Shown: positions 36,801-45,978 of the stretch, in pieces | Layout of the letters: each line of letters begins with the position of its first letter | How positions within the stretch are numbered: position 1 is the first letter of the stretch | NCBI RefSeq assembly: GCF_013385825.1 | Contig: NZ_JACAPG010000012.1 | Coordinates: forward strand, 120,298-184,297 | From: Pseudomonas reactans | GTDB taxonomy: Bacteria > Pseudomonadota > Gammaproteobacteria > Pseudomonadales > Pseudomonadaceae | Length of the DNA: 64,000 nt | Direction: 5' to 3' | The notes under the pieces: model-generated | Told to the model about the DNA's origin: nothing | The model's database searches: none | What the model saw: the letters and a program-made list of their open reading frames with translations, nothing else | Position numbers and translations under genes: made by a program

Positions 36801-37999
36801 TGCGCGACGTATTTATCTGTGATGCCATCCGTACCCCCATCGGCCGTTTCGGCGGGGGCTTGTCCACCGTGCGTGCGGATGACCTGGCAGCGCTGCCGAT
36901 CAAGGCGCTGATCGAGCGCAACCCTTCGGTGGATTGGACTGCCGTCGATGAAGTGTTCCTCGGCTGCGCCAACCAGGCCGGTGAAGACAACCGCAACGTG
37001 GCGCGCATGGCGTTGTTGCTGGCGGGCCTGCCAGAGAGCATTCCAGGCGTGACCCTCAACCGCTTGTGCGCCTCGGGCATGGACGCCATCGGCACCGCCT
37101 TCCGCGCGATTGCCAGTGGTGAAATGGAGCTGGCGATTGCCGGTGGCGTCGAGTCGATGTCCCGCGCGCCCTTCGTGATGGGCAAGGCCGACGCGGCGTT
37201 CTCGCGCAACATGAAGCTTGAAGACACCACCATCGGCTGGCGCTTTATCAACCCGTTGATGAAGGCCCAGTACGGCGTGGATGCAATGCCGCAGACGGCC
37301 GACAATGTGGCCGACGACTACAAGGTGTCCCGCGCCGACCAGGACGCTTTTGCCCTGCGCAGCCAGCAACGTACCGCTGCTGCCCAAGCCGCCGGGTACT
37401 TCGCTGAAGAAATCGTGCCCGTACGCGTCGCCCATAAAAAAGGCGAAACGCTGGTGGAACACGATGAACATCCACGGGACACCACGCTGGAAGCCCTGGC
37501 GAAGCTCAAGCCCGTGAACGGCCCGGACAAAACGGTCACTGCCGGCAACGCCTCCGGTGTTAACGACGGCGCCGCCGCGTTGATCCTGGCCTCAGCCGAA
37601 GCCGTCAAAAAGCATGGCCTGACCGCCCGCGCCCGTGTGTTGGGCATGGCCAGCGCCGGTGTCGCGCCGCGTGTGATGGGCATTGGCCCGGTGCCGGCCG
37701 TGCGCAAGCTGGTGGAGCGTCTTGGCCTGGCCGTGACCGATTTCGACGTGATCGAACTCAACGAGGCCTTCGCCAGCCAAGGCCTGGCCGTGCTGCGTGA
37801 GCTGGGCATTGCCGACGACGCGCCGCAGGTCAACCCGAACGGCGGCGCCATCGCCCTCGGCCACCCGCTGGGCATGAGCGGCGCGCGCCTGGTGTTGACG
37901 GCCCTGCACCAACTCGAAAAAACCGGCGGCAGCAAAGGCCTGGCGACCATGTGCGTGGGCGTCGGCCAAGGCTTGGCCCTGGCGATTGAACGCATCTAA
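36800..37999 (+). CDS. pcaF: Beta-ketoadipyl-CoA thiolase PcaF
   Basis: A 399-residue thiolase that splits 3-oxoadipyl-CoA to succinyl-CoA and acetyl-CoA, the last step of the pathway. The N-terminus (MRDVFICDAIRTPIGRFGGGL) is diagnostic for PcaF/PaaJ thiolases. The nucleophilic Cys is in NRLCASGMDAIG, His in NGGAIALGHPLGMSGARL, and the second Cys in CVGVGQG. It is coupled to pcaJ upstream and followed 18 bases later by pcaH. Confidence 0.96.
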   Translation: MRDVFICDAIRTPIGRFGGGLSTVRADDLAALPIKALIERNPSVDWTAVDEVFLGCANQAGEDNRNVARMALLLAGLPESIPGVTLNRLCASGMDAIGTAFRAIASGEMELAIAGGVESMSRAPFVMGKADAAFSRNMKLEDTTIGWRFINPLMKAQYGVDAMPQTADNVADDYKVSRADQDAFALRSQQRTAAAQAAGYFAEEIVPVRVAHKKGETLVEHDEHPRDTTLEALAKLKPVNGPDKTVTAGNASGVNDGAAALILASAEAVKKHGLTARARVLGMASAGVAPRVMGIGPVPAVRKLVERLGLAVTDFDVIELNEAFASQGLAVLRELGIADDAPQVNPNGGAIALGHPLGMSGARLVLTALHQLEKTGGSKGLATMCVGVGQGLALAIERI

Positions 38000-38016
38000 T
38001 AAGAGAGGACTGCACC

Positions 38017-38721
38017 ATGAGTGACAAGCCTGGATACCGGCGCCCGCAAGCGGGCACTCAACCTGATTACCTGCACCCGGCGTACCAGTCGACGAACCTG
38101 CGTTCGCCGTCCCAGCCGTTGGTGTTCCTGCCCCATTCCTTGTCGGAAATCACCGGCCCGACCATCGGCGCTGAGCGCGTCAACGAGAAGGACAACGACC
38201 TCACGGCCCAGCATGAAGGCGAGCCGCAAGGCGAACGCATCATCATTCATGGTCGCGTGCTCGACGAAAACGGTTTGCCGGTGCCGGGGATTCTGGTGGA
38301 GATCTGGCAAGCCAACGCCGCCGGTCGCTACAACCACAAGCGCGACCTGCACGACGCGCCGCTGGACCCGAACTTCACCGGTACCGGCCGCACCGTCACC
38401 GACGCCGATGGTTGGTACCAGTTCCAGACCATCAAGCCCGGCGCCTACCCGTGGGGCAACCACCACAATGCGTGGCGCCCGGCGCATATCCACTTTTCGC
38501 TGTTCGGCCCGAGCGTGCTGACGCGGCTGGTCACGCAGATGTACTTCCCCGGCGACCCGCTGCTGGAATACGACCCGATCTACAACTGCGTGCCGGACAC
38601 TTCGGCCAAGCAACGTTTGATCGCCCGCTTTGACCTGGAAAAAACCATTCCTTCCTATGCCCTCGGCTACCGCTGGGACATCGTCCTGCGCGGCCGCGAC
38701 GCCACGCCGATGGAGAAATGA
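38017..38721 (+). CDS. pcaH: Protocatechuate 3,4-dioxygenase beta subunit PcaH
   Basis: A 234-residue subunit carrying the catalytic non-heme Fe(III). The intradiol signature LPVPGILVEIWQANAAGRYNH supplies one tyrosine; YPWGNHHNAWRPAHIHFSLFG gives the second tyrosine and the two iron histidines. With PcaG it opens protocatechuate to 3-carboxy-cis,cis-muconate. Start at ATG 38017 with AGAGAGGA upstream. It is linked to pcaG with a one-base gap. Confidence 0.96.
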   Translation: MSDKPGYRRPQAGTQPDYLHPAYQSTNLRSPSQPLVFLPHSLSEITGPTIGAERVNEKDNDLTAQHEGEPQGERIIIHGRVLDENGLPVPGILVEIWQANAAGRYNHKRDLHDAPLDPNFTGTGRTVTDADGWYQFQTIKPGAYPWGNHHNAWRPAHIHFSLFGPSVLTRLVTQMYFPGDPLLEYDPIYNCVPDTSAKQRLIARFDLEKTIPSYALGYRWDIVLRGRDATPMEK

Positions 38722-38722
38722 G

Positions 38723-39289
38723 ATGACACTCAACGCGACCACGTCCCACACCGTCGGGCCGTATTACCACATCGGCCTGACCTGGCTGAACCGCGAAGAC
38801 CTGACCGTGGCCACCACCCTCGGCGAACGCGTGGCGATCAGCGGGCAAGTGGTGGATGGCAATGGCGATGTCGTCAACGACGCCATGCTCGAAGTCTGGC
38901 AGGCCAATGCCGCCGGTAAATATGACCACCCGGAAGACGAGCAGGACAAAGCCGTCGACCCGAACTTCGAAGGTTTCGGCCGGGTGCCGGTGGATGCCGA
39001 AGGGCGGTTTCGCTTTACCACCATCAAGCCGGGTGCGGTTCCTGGCCTGAAAGGCACAACCCAGGCGCCACACCTGGTGGTGCTGGTGTTTGCCCGTGGT
39101 TTGGTGAAGCACTTGCTGACGCGGATTTATTTCGAGGGCGAGGCGCTGAATGGGGATGACCCGTTGCTGGCGTGTGTGCCTGCCGAGCGGCGCGAAACCT
39201 TGATTGCCAAGCAGGATGCAGAGGGTGTGCATCAGTGGAGTGTGATTTTGCAGGGCACAGATAAGGAAACGGTGTTCTTCGATTATTGA
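38723..39289 (+). CDS. pcaG: Protocatechuate 3,4-dioxygenase alpha subunit PcaG
   Basis: A 188-residue non-catalytic partner of PcaH: TTSHTVGPYYHIGLTWLNRED at the start, the intradiol fold (NDAMLEVWQANAAGKYDHPED) in the middle, but without the full set of iron ligands. The ATG at 38723 follows the pcaH stop by one base; the ORF from 38630 overlaps pcaH and is not used. It contributes to the protocatechuate pocket. A REP-like class 2 pair follows the stop. Confidence 0.95.
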   Translation: MTLNATTSHTVGPYYHIGLTWLNREDLTVATTLGERVAISGQVVDGNGDVVNDAMLEVWQANAAGKYDHPEDEQDKAVDPNFEGFGRVPVDAEGRFRFTTIKPGAVPGLKGTTQAPHLVVLVFARGLVKHLLTRIYFEGEALNGDDPLLACVPAERRETLIAKQDAEGVHQWSVILQGTDKETVFFDY

Positions 39290-39296
39290 GGCTTCC

Positions 39297-39396
39297 TGTA
39301 GGAGCGAGCTTGCTCGCGAAAAGCCTGAGAGCGCCGCATTCATTCAGGCTGCCCGCGTCATCGTTGGCGATTTTCGCGAGCAAGCTCGCTCCTACA
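39297..39396. repeat. REP-like inverted pair (class 2)
   Basis: Arms TGTAGGAGCGAGCTTGCTCGCGAA and its complement, with a spacer of about 50 bases containing a smaller inverted repeat. It differs from class 1 (GCCGGCTTGCCGGCGATGG) in the core. It sits between pcaG and pcaT and could act as a 3' hairpin for pcaG. Confidence 0.93.
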
Positions 39397-39497
39397 GGGA
39401 TCAGGCTTCAGGCAACACCCATCCAAAAGTCTGCTTGCATGACATGGTTGTTGCAAAGTATGTCTAGGCTACACACGTTCCCACTGAGTGAAAAATC

Positions 39498-40793
39498 ATG
39501 ACAACAACAACCAGTCACTACACCGGAGAAGAACGCAGCAAACGGATTTTTGCGATCGTCGGGGCATCCTCCGGCAACCTCGTCGAATGGTTTGACTTCT
39601 ACGTCTATGCCTTCTGCGCCATTTACTTTGCCCCGGCGTTCTTCCCGTCGGATGACCCCACGGTCCAACTGCTCAACACCGCCGGCGTTTTCGCTGCGGG
39701 CTTCCTGATGCGACCTATCGGCGGCTGGCTGTTTGGCCGGGTCGCCGACAAGCACGGGCGCAAGAACTCGATGATGATCTCGGTGCTGATGATGTGCGCC
39801 GGTTCCCTGGTCATCGCTTTCCTGCCCACCTACAAAGACATCGGCGCGTGGGCCCCGGCGTTGCTGTTGGTGGCGCGGCTGTTCCAGGGCTTGTCGGTGG
39901 GTGGCGAATACGGCACCACCGCGACCTACATGAGTGAAGTCGCGCTCAAGGGCCAGCGCGGTTTCTTCGCCTCGTTCCAGTACGTGACGCTGATCGGCGG
40001 GCAACTGCTGGCGGTGCTGGTGGTGGTGATCCTGCAACAGATCCTCACCGAAGAAGAATTACGCGCCTGGGGCTGGAGGATTCCGTTTGTGATCGGCGCC
40101 ATTGCGGCGGTGATCTCCCTGCTGCTGCGTCGCACCCTCAAGGAAACCACCAGCAAGGAAATGCGCCAGGACAAGGACGCCGGCAGCGTGGCGGCGTTGT
40201 TCCGCAACCACAAAGCGGCATTTATCACCGTGCTTGGCTACACCGCCGGCGGCTCGCTGATTTTCTACACCTTTACCACCTACATGCAGAAATACCTGGT
40301 GAACACGGCCGGGATGCACGCCAAGACCGCCAGCTACATCATGACCGGCGCGCTGTTCGTCTATATGTGCATGCAGCCACTGTTCGGCATGCTCTCGGAC
40401 AAGATCGGCCGTCGTAACTCGATGCTCTGGTTCGGCGCCCTCGGCACCCTGTGCACCGTGCCGATCCTGCTGACCCTGAAAACCGTGACCAACCCGTTCC
40501 TGGCCTTCGTGCTGATCTCGCTGGCCCTGGCCATCGTGAGTTTCTACACCTCCATCAGCGGCCTGGTGAAAGCGGAAATGTTCCCGCCTCACGTGCGTGC
40601 CCTGGGTGTGGGCCTGGCGTATGCGGTGGCCAACGCGATCTTCGGCGGTTCGGCGGAATACGTGGCCCTGGGCCTCAAATCCATGGGCATGGAAAACACT
40701 TTCTACTGGTACGTCACCGGCATGATGGCGGTGGCCTTCCTGTTCAGCTTGCGCCTGCCGAAACAGGCGGAGTACTTGCATCACGATCTATAA
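39498..40793 (+). CDS. pcaT: MFS dicarboxylate/beta-ketoadipate transporter PcaT
   Basis: A 431-residue metabolite/H+ symporter (MHS branch of MFS), with [24 protein letters not shown] in the first helix and [14 protein letters not shown] between helices 2 and 3, then [18 protein letters not shown] in helix 4. In P. putida, PcaT imports beta-ketoadipate; similar proteins move alpha-ketoglutarate. Location between pcaHG and pcaBDC supports the pathway role. It is followed ten bases later by pcaB. Confidence 0.87.
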   Translation: MTTTTSHYTGEERSKRIFAIVGASSGNLVEWFDFYVYAFCAIYFAPAFFPSDDPTVQLLNTAGVFAAGFLMRPIGGWLFGRVADKHGRKNSMMISVLMMCAGSLVIAFLPTYKDIGAWAPALLLVARLFQGLSVGGEYGTTATYMSEVALKGQRGFFASFQYVTLIGGQLLAVLVVVILQQILTEEELRAWGWRIPFVIGAIAAVISLLLRRTLKETTSKEMRQDKDAGSVAALFRNHKAAFITVLGYTAGGSLIFYTFTTYMQKYLVNTAGMHAKTASYIMTGALFVYMCMQPLFGMLSDKIGRRNSMLWFGALGTLCTVPILLTLKTVTNPFLAFVLISLALAIVSFYTSISGLVKAEMFPPHVRALGVGLAYAVANAIFGGSAEYVALGLKSMGMENTFYWYVTGMMAVAFLFSLRLPKQAEYLHHDL

Positions 40794-40803
40794 GGGACGC
40801 GTT

Positions 40804-42159
40804 ATGACGATGCGCACGAGCAATCAATTGTTCGACGCTTACTTCACGGCGGGCAGCATGGCCGAGGTGTTCTGCGACAGGGGACGCTTGCAGGGCATGC
40901 TGGATTTTGAAGCGGGCTTGGCCCGGGCCCAGGCCCAGGTCGGCTTGATTCCCCAGGCCGCCGTCGCACCGATCGCCCAGGCCTGCCTGGCCTCGCTGTA
41001 CGACGTGGATGCCCTCGGCGTGGCGATTGCCACGGCGGGGAATTCGGCGATTCCGCTGGTGAAGGCGCTGGGCAAGTTGATTGCCAGTGAAGATGCCGGA
41101 GCCGAGCGCTATGTGCATCTGGGCGCCACCAGCCAGGATGTGATGGACACCGGCCTGGTGCTGCAACTGCAGCGGGCAGTGGGGTTGATCGAGGCGGATT
41201 TGGTGCGTCTGGGCGACATTCTTGCCGCCCAGGCCCAGCGCTATGCCGGCGTGCCATTGGCCGGGCGTACCTGGTTGCAGCATGCGACGCCGGTCACCCT
41301 GGGAATGAAAATCGCCGGTTGGCTGGGCGCTGTCACCCGCAATCGCCAGCGTCTGGCGCAGTTGAAACCGCGTTTGCTGGTACTGCAATTCGGTGGTGCA
41401 TCCGGAACCTTGGCAGCGCTTGGCGAACAGGCCATGCCCGTGGCCGAAGCGCTGGCGGCTGAGTTGCAACTGACCTTGCCCGAGCAACCCTGGCACACCC
41501 AACGGGATCGCCTGGTGGAGTTCGCCAGCGTGCTCGGCCTGATCGCCGGCAGCCTGGGCAAGCTGGGCCGTGATATCAGCTTGTTGATGCAGACCGAAGC
41601 AGCCGAGGTTTTTGAACCGTCCGCACCAGGCAAGGGTGGTTCGTCCACCATGCCGCACAAGCGCAACCCGGTGGGCGCGGCGGTGCTGATCAGTGCCGCT
41701 ACGCGCGTGCCGGGCCTGGTCTCGACGATGTTCAGCGCCATGCCCCAGGAGCACGAACGCAGCCTGGGCCTGTGGCACGCCGAATGGGAAACCCTGCCGG
41801 AGATCTGCCGTTTGGTCTCCGGTGCGTTGCAACAGGCGTTGTTGGTGAGCGAAGGCTTGGAAGTCGACCCGCAGCGCATGGCGCAAAACCTCGACCTGAC
41901 CCAAGGCCTGGTATTGGCCGAAGCCGTCAGCATCGTGCTTGCCCAGCGCCTGGGTCGCGAAACCGCGCACCATTTGCTGGAGCAATGCTGCAAGCGTGCC
42001 GTCGCAGAGGGCCGTCACCTGCGTGCGGTATTGGCGGATGAGCCACAGGTCACCGCCGAGTTGTCTGCAACTGAATTGGACCGTTTGCTTGATCCCGCCC
42101 ACTACCTGGGCCAGGCCCACACCTGGGTCACCCGCGCCGTAGCCGAACACTTTGCTTGA
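40804..42159 (+). CDS. pcaB: 3-carboxy-cis,cis-muconate cycloisomerase PcaB
   Basis: A 451-residue fumarase/aspartase superfamily enzyme that lactonises 3-carboxymuconate. The superfamily signature GGSSTMPHKRNPVGA is intact and the N-terminal LGATSQDVMDTGLVLQ holds the catalytic His-neighbourhood motif. The start at ATG 40804 lies ten bases after pcaT and eleven bases before the pcaD start its stop falls, so the four 3' genes form an operon. Confidence 0.95.
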   Translation: MTMRTSNQLFDAYFTAGSMAEVFCDRGRLQGMLDFEAGLARAQAQVGLIPQAAVAPIAQACLASLYDVDALGVAIATAGNSAIPLVKALGKLIASEDAGAERYVHLGATSQDVMDTGLVLQLQRAVGLIEADLVRLGDILAAQAQRYAGVPLAGRTWLQHATPVTLGMKIAGWLGAVTRNRQRLAQLKPRLLVLQFGGASGTLAALGEQAMPVAEALAAELQLTLPEQPWHTQRDRLVEFASVLGLIAGSLGKLGRDISLLMQTEAAEVFEPSAPGKGGSSTMPHKRNPVGAAVLISAATRVPGLVSTMFSAMPQEHERSLGLWHAEWETLPEICRLVSGALQQALLVSEGLEVDPQRMAQNLDLTQGLVLAEAVSIVLAQRLGRETAHHLLEQCCKRAVAEGRHLRAVLADEPQVTAELSATELDRLLDPAHYLGQAHTWVTRAVAEHFA

Positions 42160-42169
42160 GGAGACCACC

Positions 42170-42961
42170 GTGGCCTTTGTACAACTCGCCGAGGGCGAAC
42201 TGCATTACCAATTGGATGGGCCCGAGGATGCGCCGGTGCTGGTGCTCTCCAACTCGTTGGGCACCGACCTGCACATGTGGGACATCCAGATCCCGGCTTT
42301 CACCCAACATTTTCGCGTACTGCGTTTTGACACCCGTGGCCATGGCAAATCCCTGGTGACTCCGGGCCCCTACAGCATCGGGCAACTCGGTCAGGATGTG
42401 ATCGCACTACTGGATGCGTTGGATATACAACGCGCGCATTTCTGCGGGCTGTCCATGGGCGGCTTGATCGGCCAATGGTTGGGCATCCATGCAGGCCAAC
42501 GTCTGCAACGCCTGGTGGTGTGCAACACCGCCGCCAAGATCGGCACGCCCGAGGTGTGGAACCCGCGCATTGAAATGGTGCTGCGTGATGGGGCGGCGGC
42601 GATGGTGGCGCTGCGCGATGCATCGATTGCACGCTGGTTCACCGCAGACTTTGCAGCGGCCAACCCGCACCAGGCCAAGCAGATTACCGACATGCTGGCG
42701 GTCACTTCACCCGAAGGTTATGCCGCCAACTGTGCGGCGGTGCGTGATGCGGATTTCCGTGAGCAACTGGCTTCAATCAAAGTCCCGACCCTGGTCATTG
42801 CCGGTACTGAAGATGCGGTCACACCGCCGGCCGGCGGTCACTTTATCCAAAACCATGTGCAGGGTGCCGAGTACGCTGAGTTCTATGCGGCGCACCTGTC
42901 CAATGTGCAGGCCGGTGCGGCGTTCAGCGACTGCGTCATTGAATTTTTGTTGGCCCGCTGA
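42170..42961 (+). CDS. pcaD: 3-oxoadipate enol-lactonase PcaD
   Basis: A 263-residue alpha/beta hydrolase that hydrolyses beta-ketoadipate enol-lactone. The nucleophile is in FCGLSMGGLIG, with an acid in GTEDAVTPPAGG and the His near the C-terminus (AAHLSN). The start is the GTG at 42170, preceded seven bases upstream by GAGGAG, which overlaps the pcaB stop region; this gives VAFVQLAEGELHYQL, the usual N-terminus. Confidence 0.94.
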   Translation: MAFVQLAEGELHYQLDGPEDAPVLVLSNSLGTDLHMWDIQIPAFTQHFRVLRFDTRGHGKSLVTPGPYSIGQLGQDVIALLDALDIQRAHFCGLSMGGLIGQWLGIHAGQRLQRLVVCNTAAKIGTPEVWNPRIEMVLRDGAAAMVALRDASIARWFTADFAAANPHQAKQITDMLAVTSPEGYAANCAAVRDADFREQLASIKVPTLVIAGTEDAVTPPAGGHFIQNHVQGAEYAEFYAAHLSNVQAGAAFSDCVIEFLLAR

Positions 42962-42971
42962 GGAGCTTTTT

Positions 42972-43364
42972 GTGGACGAGAAACAACGTTATGCCGAAGG
43001 CCTGCAAGTGCGCCGTGAAGTGCTGGGTGATGCCCATGTCGATCGCAGCCTCAATGCCCTGACCGAATTCAACAGTGAATTCCAGGAAATGATCACCCGG
43101 CACGCCTGGGGTGATATCTGGACCCGTCCCGGCCTGCCCCGACACACCCGCAGCCTGATCACCATTGCCATGCTGATCGGCATGAATCGCAGTGAAGAAC
43201 TCAAGCTGCACCTGCGTGCCGCCGCCAGCAATGGCGTGACACGTGCCGAGATCAAGGAAGTGCTGATGCAGAGCGCGATCTACTGCGGGATCCCGGCGGC
43301 GAATGCCACGTTTCATTTGGCGGAATCGGTGTGGGATGAGCTGGGGGTTGAATCGCGGGAATAG
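42972..43364 (+). CDS. pcaC: 4-carboxymuconolactone decarboxylase PcaC
   Basis: A 130-residue protein of the normal PcaC length. The GTG at 42972 follows AGGAG by about seven bases and gives VDEKQRYAEGLQVRREVLGD. WGDIWTRPGLPRHTRSLITIAMLIGMNR and HLRAAASNGVTRAEIKEVLMQSAIYCGIPAAN are the family's conserved core and include the catalytic His and Glu. It ends the pca locus, three bases from the convergent deacetylase gene. Confidence 0.95.
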   Translation: MDEKQRYAEGLQVRREVLGDAHVDRSLNALTEFNSEFQEMITRHAWGDIWTRPGLPRHTRSLITIAMLIGMNRSEELKLHLRAAASNGVTRAEIKEVLMQSAIYCGIPAANATFHLAESVWDELGVESRE

Positions 43365-43367
43365 GGG

Positions 43368-44267
43368 TCAGTGAGAGTCGGCGTCCCACACCCAATTCCA
43401 CACGCCTGGCAGATGCACTTCTTCACTCACATCCTTGACCGTACGCGCCAGCGCCGCGCGCTGTAGCTGGGCGGTGCCGGTGTAGAAGGGCTCCGCGGCT
43501 GTCTTCATGCCGTTGACTCGGGCGCTGTCCAGCAGGATCTGCAAGTACTCCTGCATATGCCGCGCGGTGTATCGGTTGATGTCGTGGAAGGTCACCACCA
43601 CCGGAATCACACCGTCCACCGTCGGCAACTCACCCAACGCAATGCGCTCACGCACCACCGACAGTTGCCGGTACAAATTGGCTCGGCGGCGCGGGCTGCC
43701 GTTGAAGCCCCATATCTTGCCGTCATTGGCGCTCAGGTCCGTCAGCAATACGTGCATGCCATGGCGCTGGTAGGCGGCGAAGGTGCGGCGGTCATAATTC
43801 CAGAACGGCGGGCGCACCAGCACCGGCGGCGCGCCTGTGATCGCAGCAATATCGGCGGCGCCTTGGCTGAGGGTGCGTTCCAGTTCGGCATCGTTCAGCC
43901 AGCGGTGGTTTGTGTGAAACCCCGTGGCCGTGTGGAAGGCCAGGACGTGACCGGCCGCATACTCGCGCTGCATGGTCTTGCGGCCCCTTGCGCTGCCGCC
44001 GGAACGGGCTGCTTCGGTCTGCAAGAAGAACACCGCCTTGATCCCCGGCAGCACCGGGTTCTGCGCCAGGTCGGCCATCACCGACCGGCTCGGGTTGTTG
44101 TAGCCCGAGGCACTGGGGCCGTCATCGAAGGTCAGCAGGAAGCGGATCGGCGCCTGGGCTTGCAGGCGCTGCTCGGTTTGCGGCGTAAGGGCAATGGGCG
44201 CGCCGATGCAGCCGCTGAGGCTCAAGGCCAGGGCCAGCAGGGCGGATGCGATGGCGAAGGATTTCAT
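43368..44267 (-). CDS. Polysaccharide deacetylase-family lipoprotein
   Basis: A 299-residue exported protein with a lipobox (SLSGC, lipidated at Cys20) and a NodB-type deacetylase domain: LLTFDDGPS (44-52) with the catalytic Asp, a modified metal-histidine motif reading HTATGFHTNH instead of HSxxH-type spacing, VRPPFWNYD and FHDINRYTARHM. The altered histidine spacing leaves activity open. It would act on N-acetylated glycans in the periplasm or at the outer membrane. It converges with pcaC, and its start is 24 bases after a terminator-like hairpin. Confidence 0.85.
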   Translation of the reverse strand: MKSFAIASALLALALSLSGCIGAPIALTPQTEQRLQAQAPIRFLLTFDDGPSASGYNNPSRSVMADLAQNPVLPGIKAVFFLQTEAARSGGSARGRKTMQREYAAGHVLAFHTATGFHTNHRWLNDAELERTLSQGAADIAAITGAPPVLVRPPFWNYDRRTFAAYQRHGMHVLLTDLSANDGKIWGFNGSPRRRANLYRQLSVVRERIALGELPTVDGVIPVVVTFHDINRYTARHMQEYLQILLDSARVNGMKTAAEPFYTGTAQLQRAALARTVKDVSEEVHLPGVWNWVWDADSH

Positions 44268-44290
44268 GGTGGGCGCAGGCTCGAATAAAG

Positions 44291-44317
44291 GCCGCTGCTG
44301 GGTGGATCAGCAGCGGC
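44291..44317 (-). terminator. Terminator-like hairpin between the M91-type and deacetylase genes
   Basis: A perfect ten-base stem (GCCGCTGCTG / CAGCAGCGGC) with a seven-base loop. On the minus strand it is followed by CTTTATTCG, a weak T-run. It would end the transcript of the metallopeptidase gene before the deacetylase start. Confidence 0.65.
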
Positions 44318-44384
44318 AGGCGCGCACCATACAGCAAGATCGGCTGTGTGAGGTTATAGGCTGACAAACGAGCGTCGCTAAAGG

Positions 44385-45887
44385 TCAGCCGACGTATTGG
44401 GTGCGCAAGGGATTGCCCATCTCTGCATGCAAGGCGTTTTCAGTGAAGGGTTTGGGGTTGGGTGGGGTCGCGGGCGTGGTGGGCAGCCCTACGGCCTGGC
44501 GTTCGCTGTTGGGAACATCGTGTTGCTCGCCCTCAAATGCTTCAGAGGTCGATCCCGATAAAGCGGTGCCGTTGCCAGCGTTATAGGCATGCACCATTTC
44601 GTGATAGAGCGTCGTGATTGGCGAATACGTTCTGCCGCCCAGTACGTTCAGGGCGGAGCGGTTGTAGGAGATTTCAGCTCGATCAGCTCGAGACCCCGGC
44701 ACGCCGTCGACCATAAACCCCCACTTGGGATCATCGCCGACTACAGGTGGGCGTTCGTATTGCAGCAATGCCTTGAGTTCTTGGCTGCCATAAACGTAGC
44801 CGCTACCTATGTCGACCAGATCCTCCACAAGCGTCACCGGTGCGCCGTTACGTCGGGCAATCGCATTCATCTCGGCCAGCATCTGTTGGCCTTGGGGGGA
44901 ACTGCGCAGCAAGGCCAGATCGTCTTCGACCCTTTGGATAAAATCGGCAGAGCCCTTTATGAGAAGACCTTTAAGCGACGACTGGTCGGTTGTGACGGGG
45001 GTCAACCTCGAGCCGTTGAGGCGCTTGATCGTATCGCCCGGCTGAGCGTAGATCAGGTCGCCAGGCCGATTGGCAATCACTGTGTCGCGGCCACTGCCGG
45101 TGTAAAACGTGCTGCGATCGTGGCCGATCAAGCGATCGTCACCGGCCCCCCCATGCAACACCGTGTGGCCGTTGCCCGCGTACAGTTGATCATTGCCGAT
45201 ACCGCCATCCAGGTAGCTGGTTTTGCTTTTTGGCCCGGCACCGGCGTAGAGGCGGTCGTTGCCGTTGTTGCCGTACATCACGTTGTCGCCTGTGCCGCCG
45301 ATGAGCGTGTCGTCACCGTCGTTACCTTCGGCATAGCCAAGCCCACTGCCAAGGCGCAGCACATCATCGCCTTTGCCACCGAACAGACGGGTGTACCCAC
45401 CGCCGGCCTGCACACGGTCATTGCCGTCCCCGGCTTCCACGATGATGGGTTGCATTACGTTCGCGTCGATGCGGATGTTGTCGTTACCTCGGTGGGGCTT
45501 GAGATGAAAGGCAAGTGCCTTACCCTCTTTATCCTGACTGTCAAAACGATATAACTGGCCGTTGACCCGAACATCCAGTTGGCCGGGGCATGTCTGGCTG
45601 ATATGGACCTGATCGGCCTTGTCACCGGTTTCAAGAATCAGACTGTTGTTCTCGCTGAAGGAACCGTCATATTCCCATACCGACTGTCCGCACGCTTTCA
45701 AGTTGCCATCGTCCAGAAACGGGTGCTGGTGCGCTTGAATCGGATTGTCGGGCGTGAGTACCGGGCGGGGACGCACTTCAGGGTCATAGTGGCTGTTGTC
45801 GAAGACCGTAGGGCGCGCAGTTGTCGAACTGGGCGCCCAATCGGGAAGGTTGGGCTGAGCGTGTGCAATACGATTTGAAACGTCCAT
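44385..45887 (-). CDS. RTX-repeat protein with M91-type zinc metallopeptidase domain
   Basis: A 500-residue protein of unusual architecture. Residues 1-130 lack a signal peptide. Residues 150-255 hold degenerate Ca2+-binding RTX nonapeptides (GDGNDRVQAGGG, GGKGDDVLRLG, GNDGDDTLIGG, GNNGNDRLYAG, GGIGNDQLYAG, GGAGDDRLIG). Residues 310-500 contain YHEMVHAYN (HExxH at 429-433) in a region resembling M91/NleD-type peptidases, with NSERQAVG at 460-467 as the possible downstream ligand segment. Such effectors cut host kinases when delivered by type III secretion; here RTX repeats suggest type I or other export. No secretion gene is adjacent. The substrate is unknown and assignment rests on motifs. 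Confidence 0.8.
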   Translation of the reverse strand: MDVSNRIAHAQPNLPDWAPSSTTARPTVFDNSHYDPEVRPRPVLTPDNPIQAHQHPFLDDGNLKACGQSVWEYDGSFSENNSLILETGDKADQVHISQTCPGQLDVRVNGQLYRFDSQDKEGKALAFHLKPHRGNDNIRIDANVMQPIIVEAGDGNDRVQAGGGYTRLFGGKGDDVLRLGSGLGYAEGNDGDDTLIGGTGDNVMYGNNGNDRLYAGAGPKSKTSYLDGGIGNDQLYAGNGHTVLHGGAGDDRLIGHDRSTFYTGSGRDTVIANRPGDLIYAQPGDTIKRLNGSRLTPVTTDQSSLKGLLIKGSADFIQRVEDDLALLRSSPQGQQMLAEMNAIARRNGAPVTLVEDLVDIGSGYVYGSQELKALLQYERPPVVGDDPKWGFMVDGVPGSRADRAEISYNRSALNVLGGRTYSPITTLYHEMVHAYNAGNGTALSGSTSEAFEGEQHDVPNSERQAVGLPTTPATPPNPKPFTENALHAEMGNPLRTQYVG

Positions 45888-45978
45888 GTGTCATCCCTAT
45901 CAGAGGGCCAAGTATTGACCCTGTCTTTAGGAATTGTCCGGATGCGTAAAATCGTTCCCGCAAAAATGTAATTGGGTC

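Noticed and set aside
44385..45887. Prophage or island boundary around the RTX-peptidase gene
   Set aside because: No integrase, att-like repeat, tRNA or transposase was seen on either side. Transfer remains possible but is not shown.
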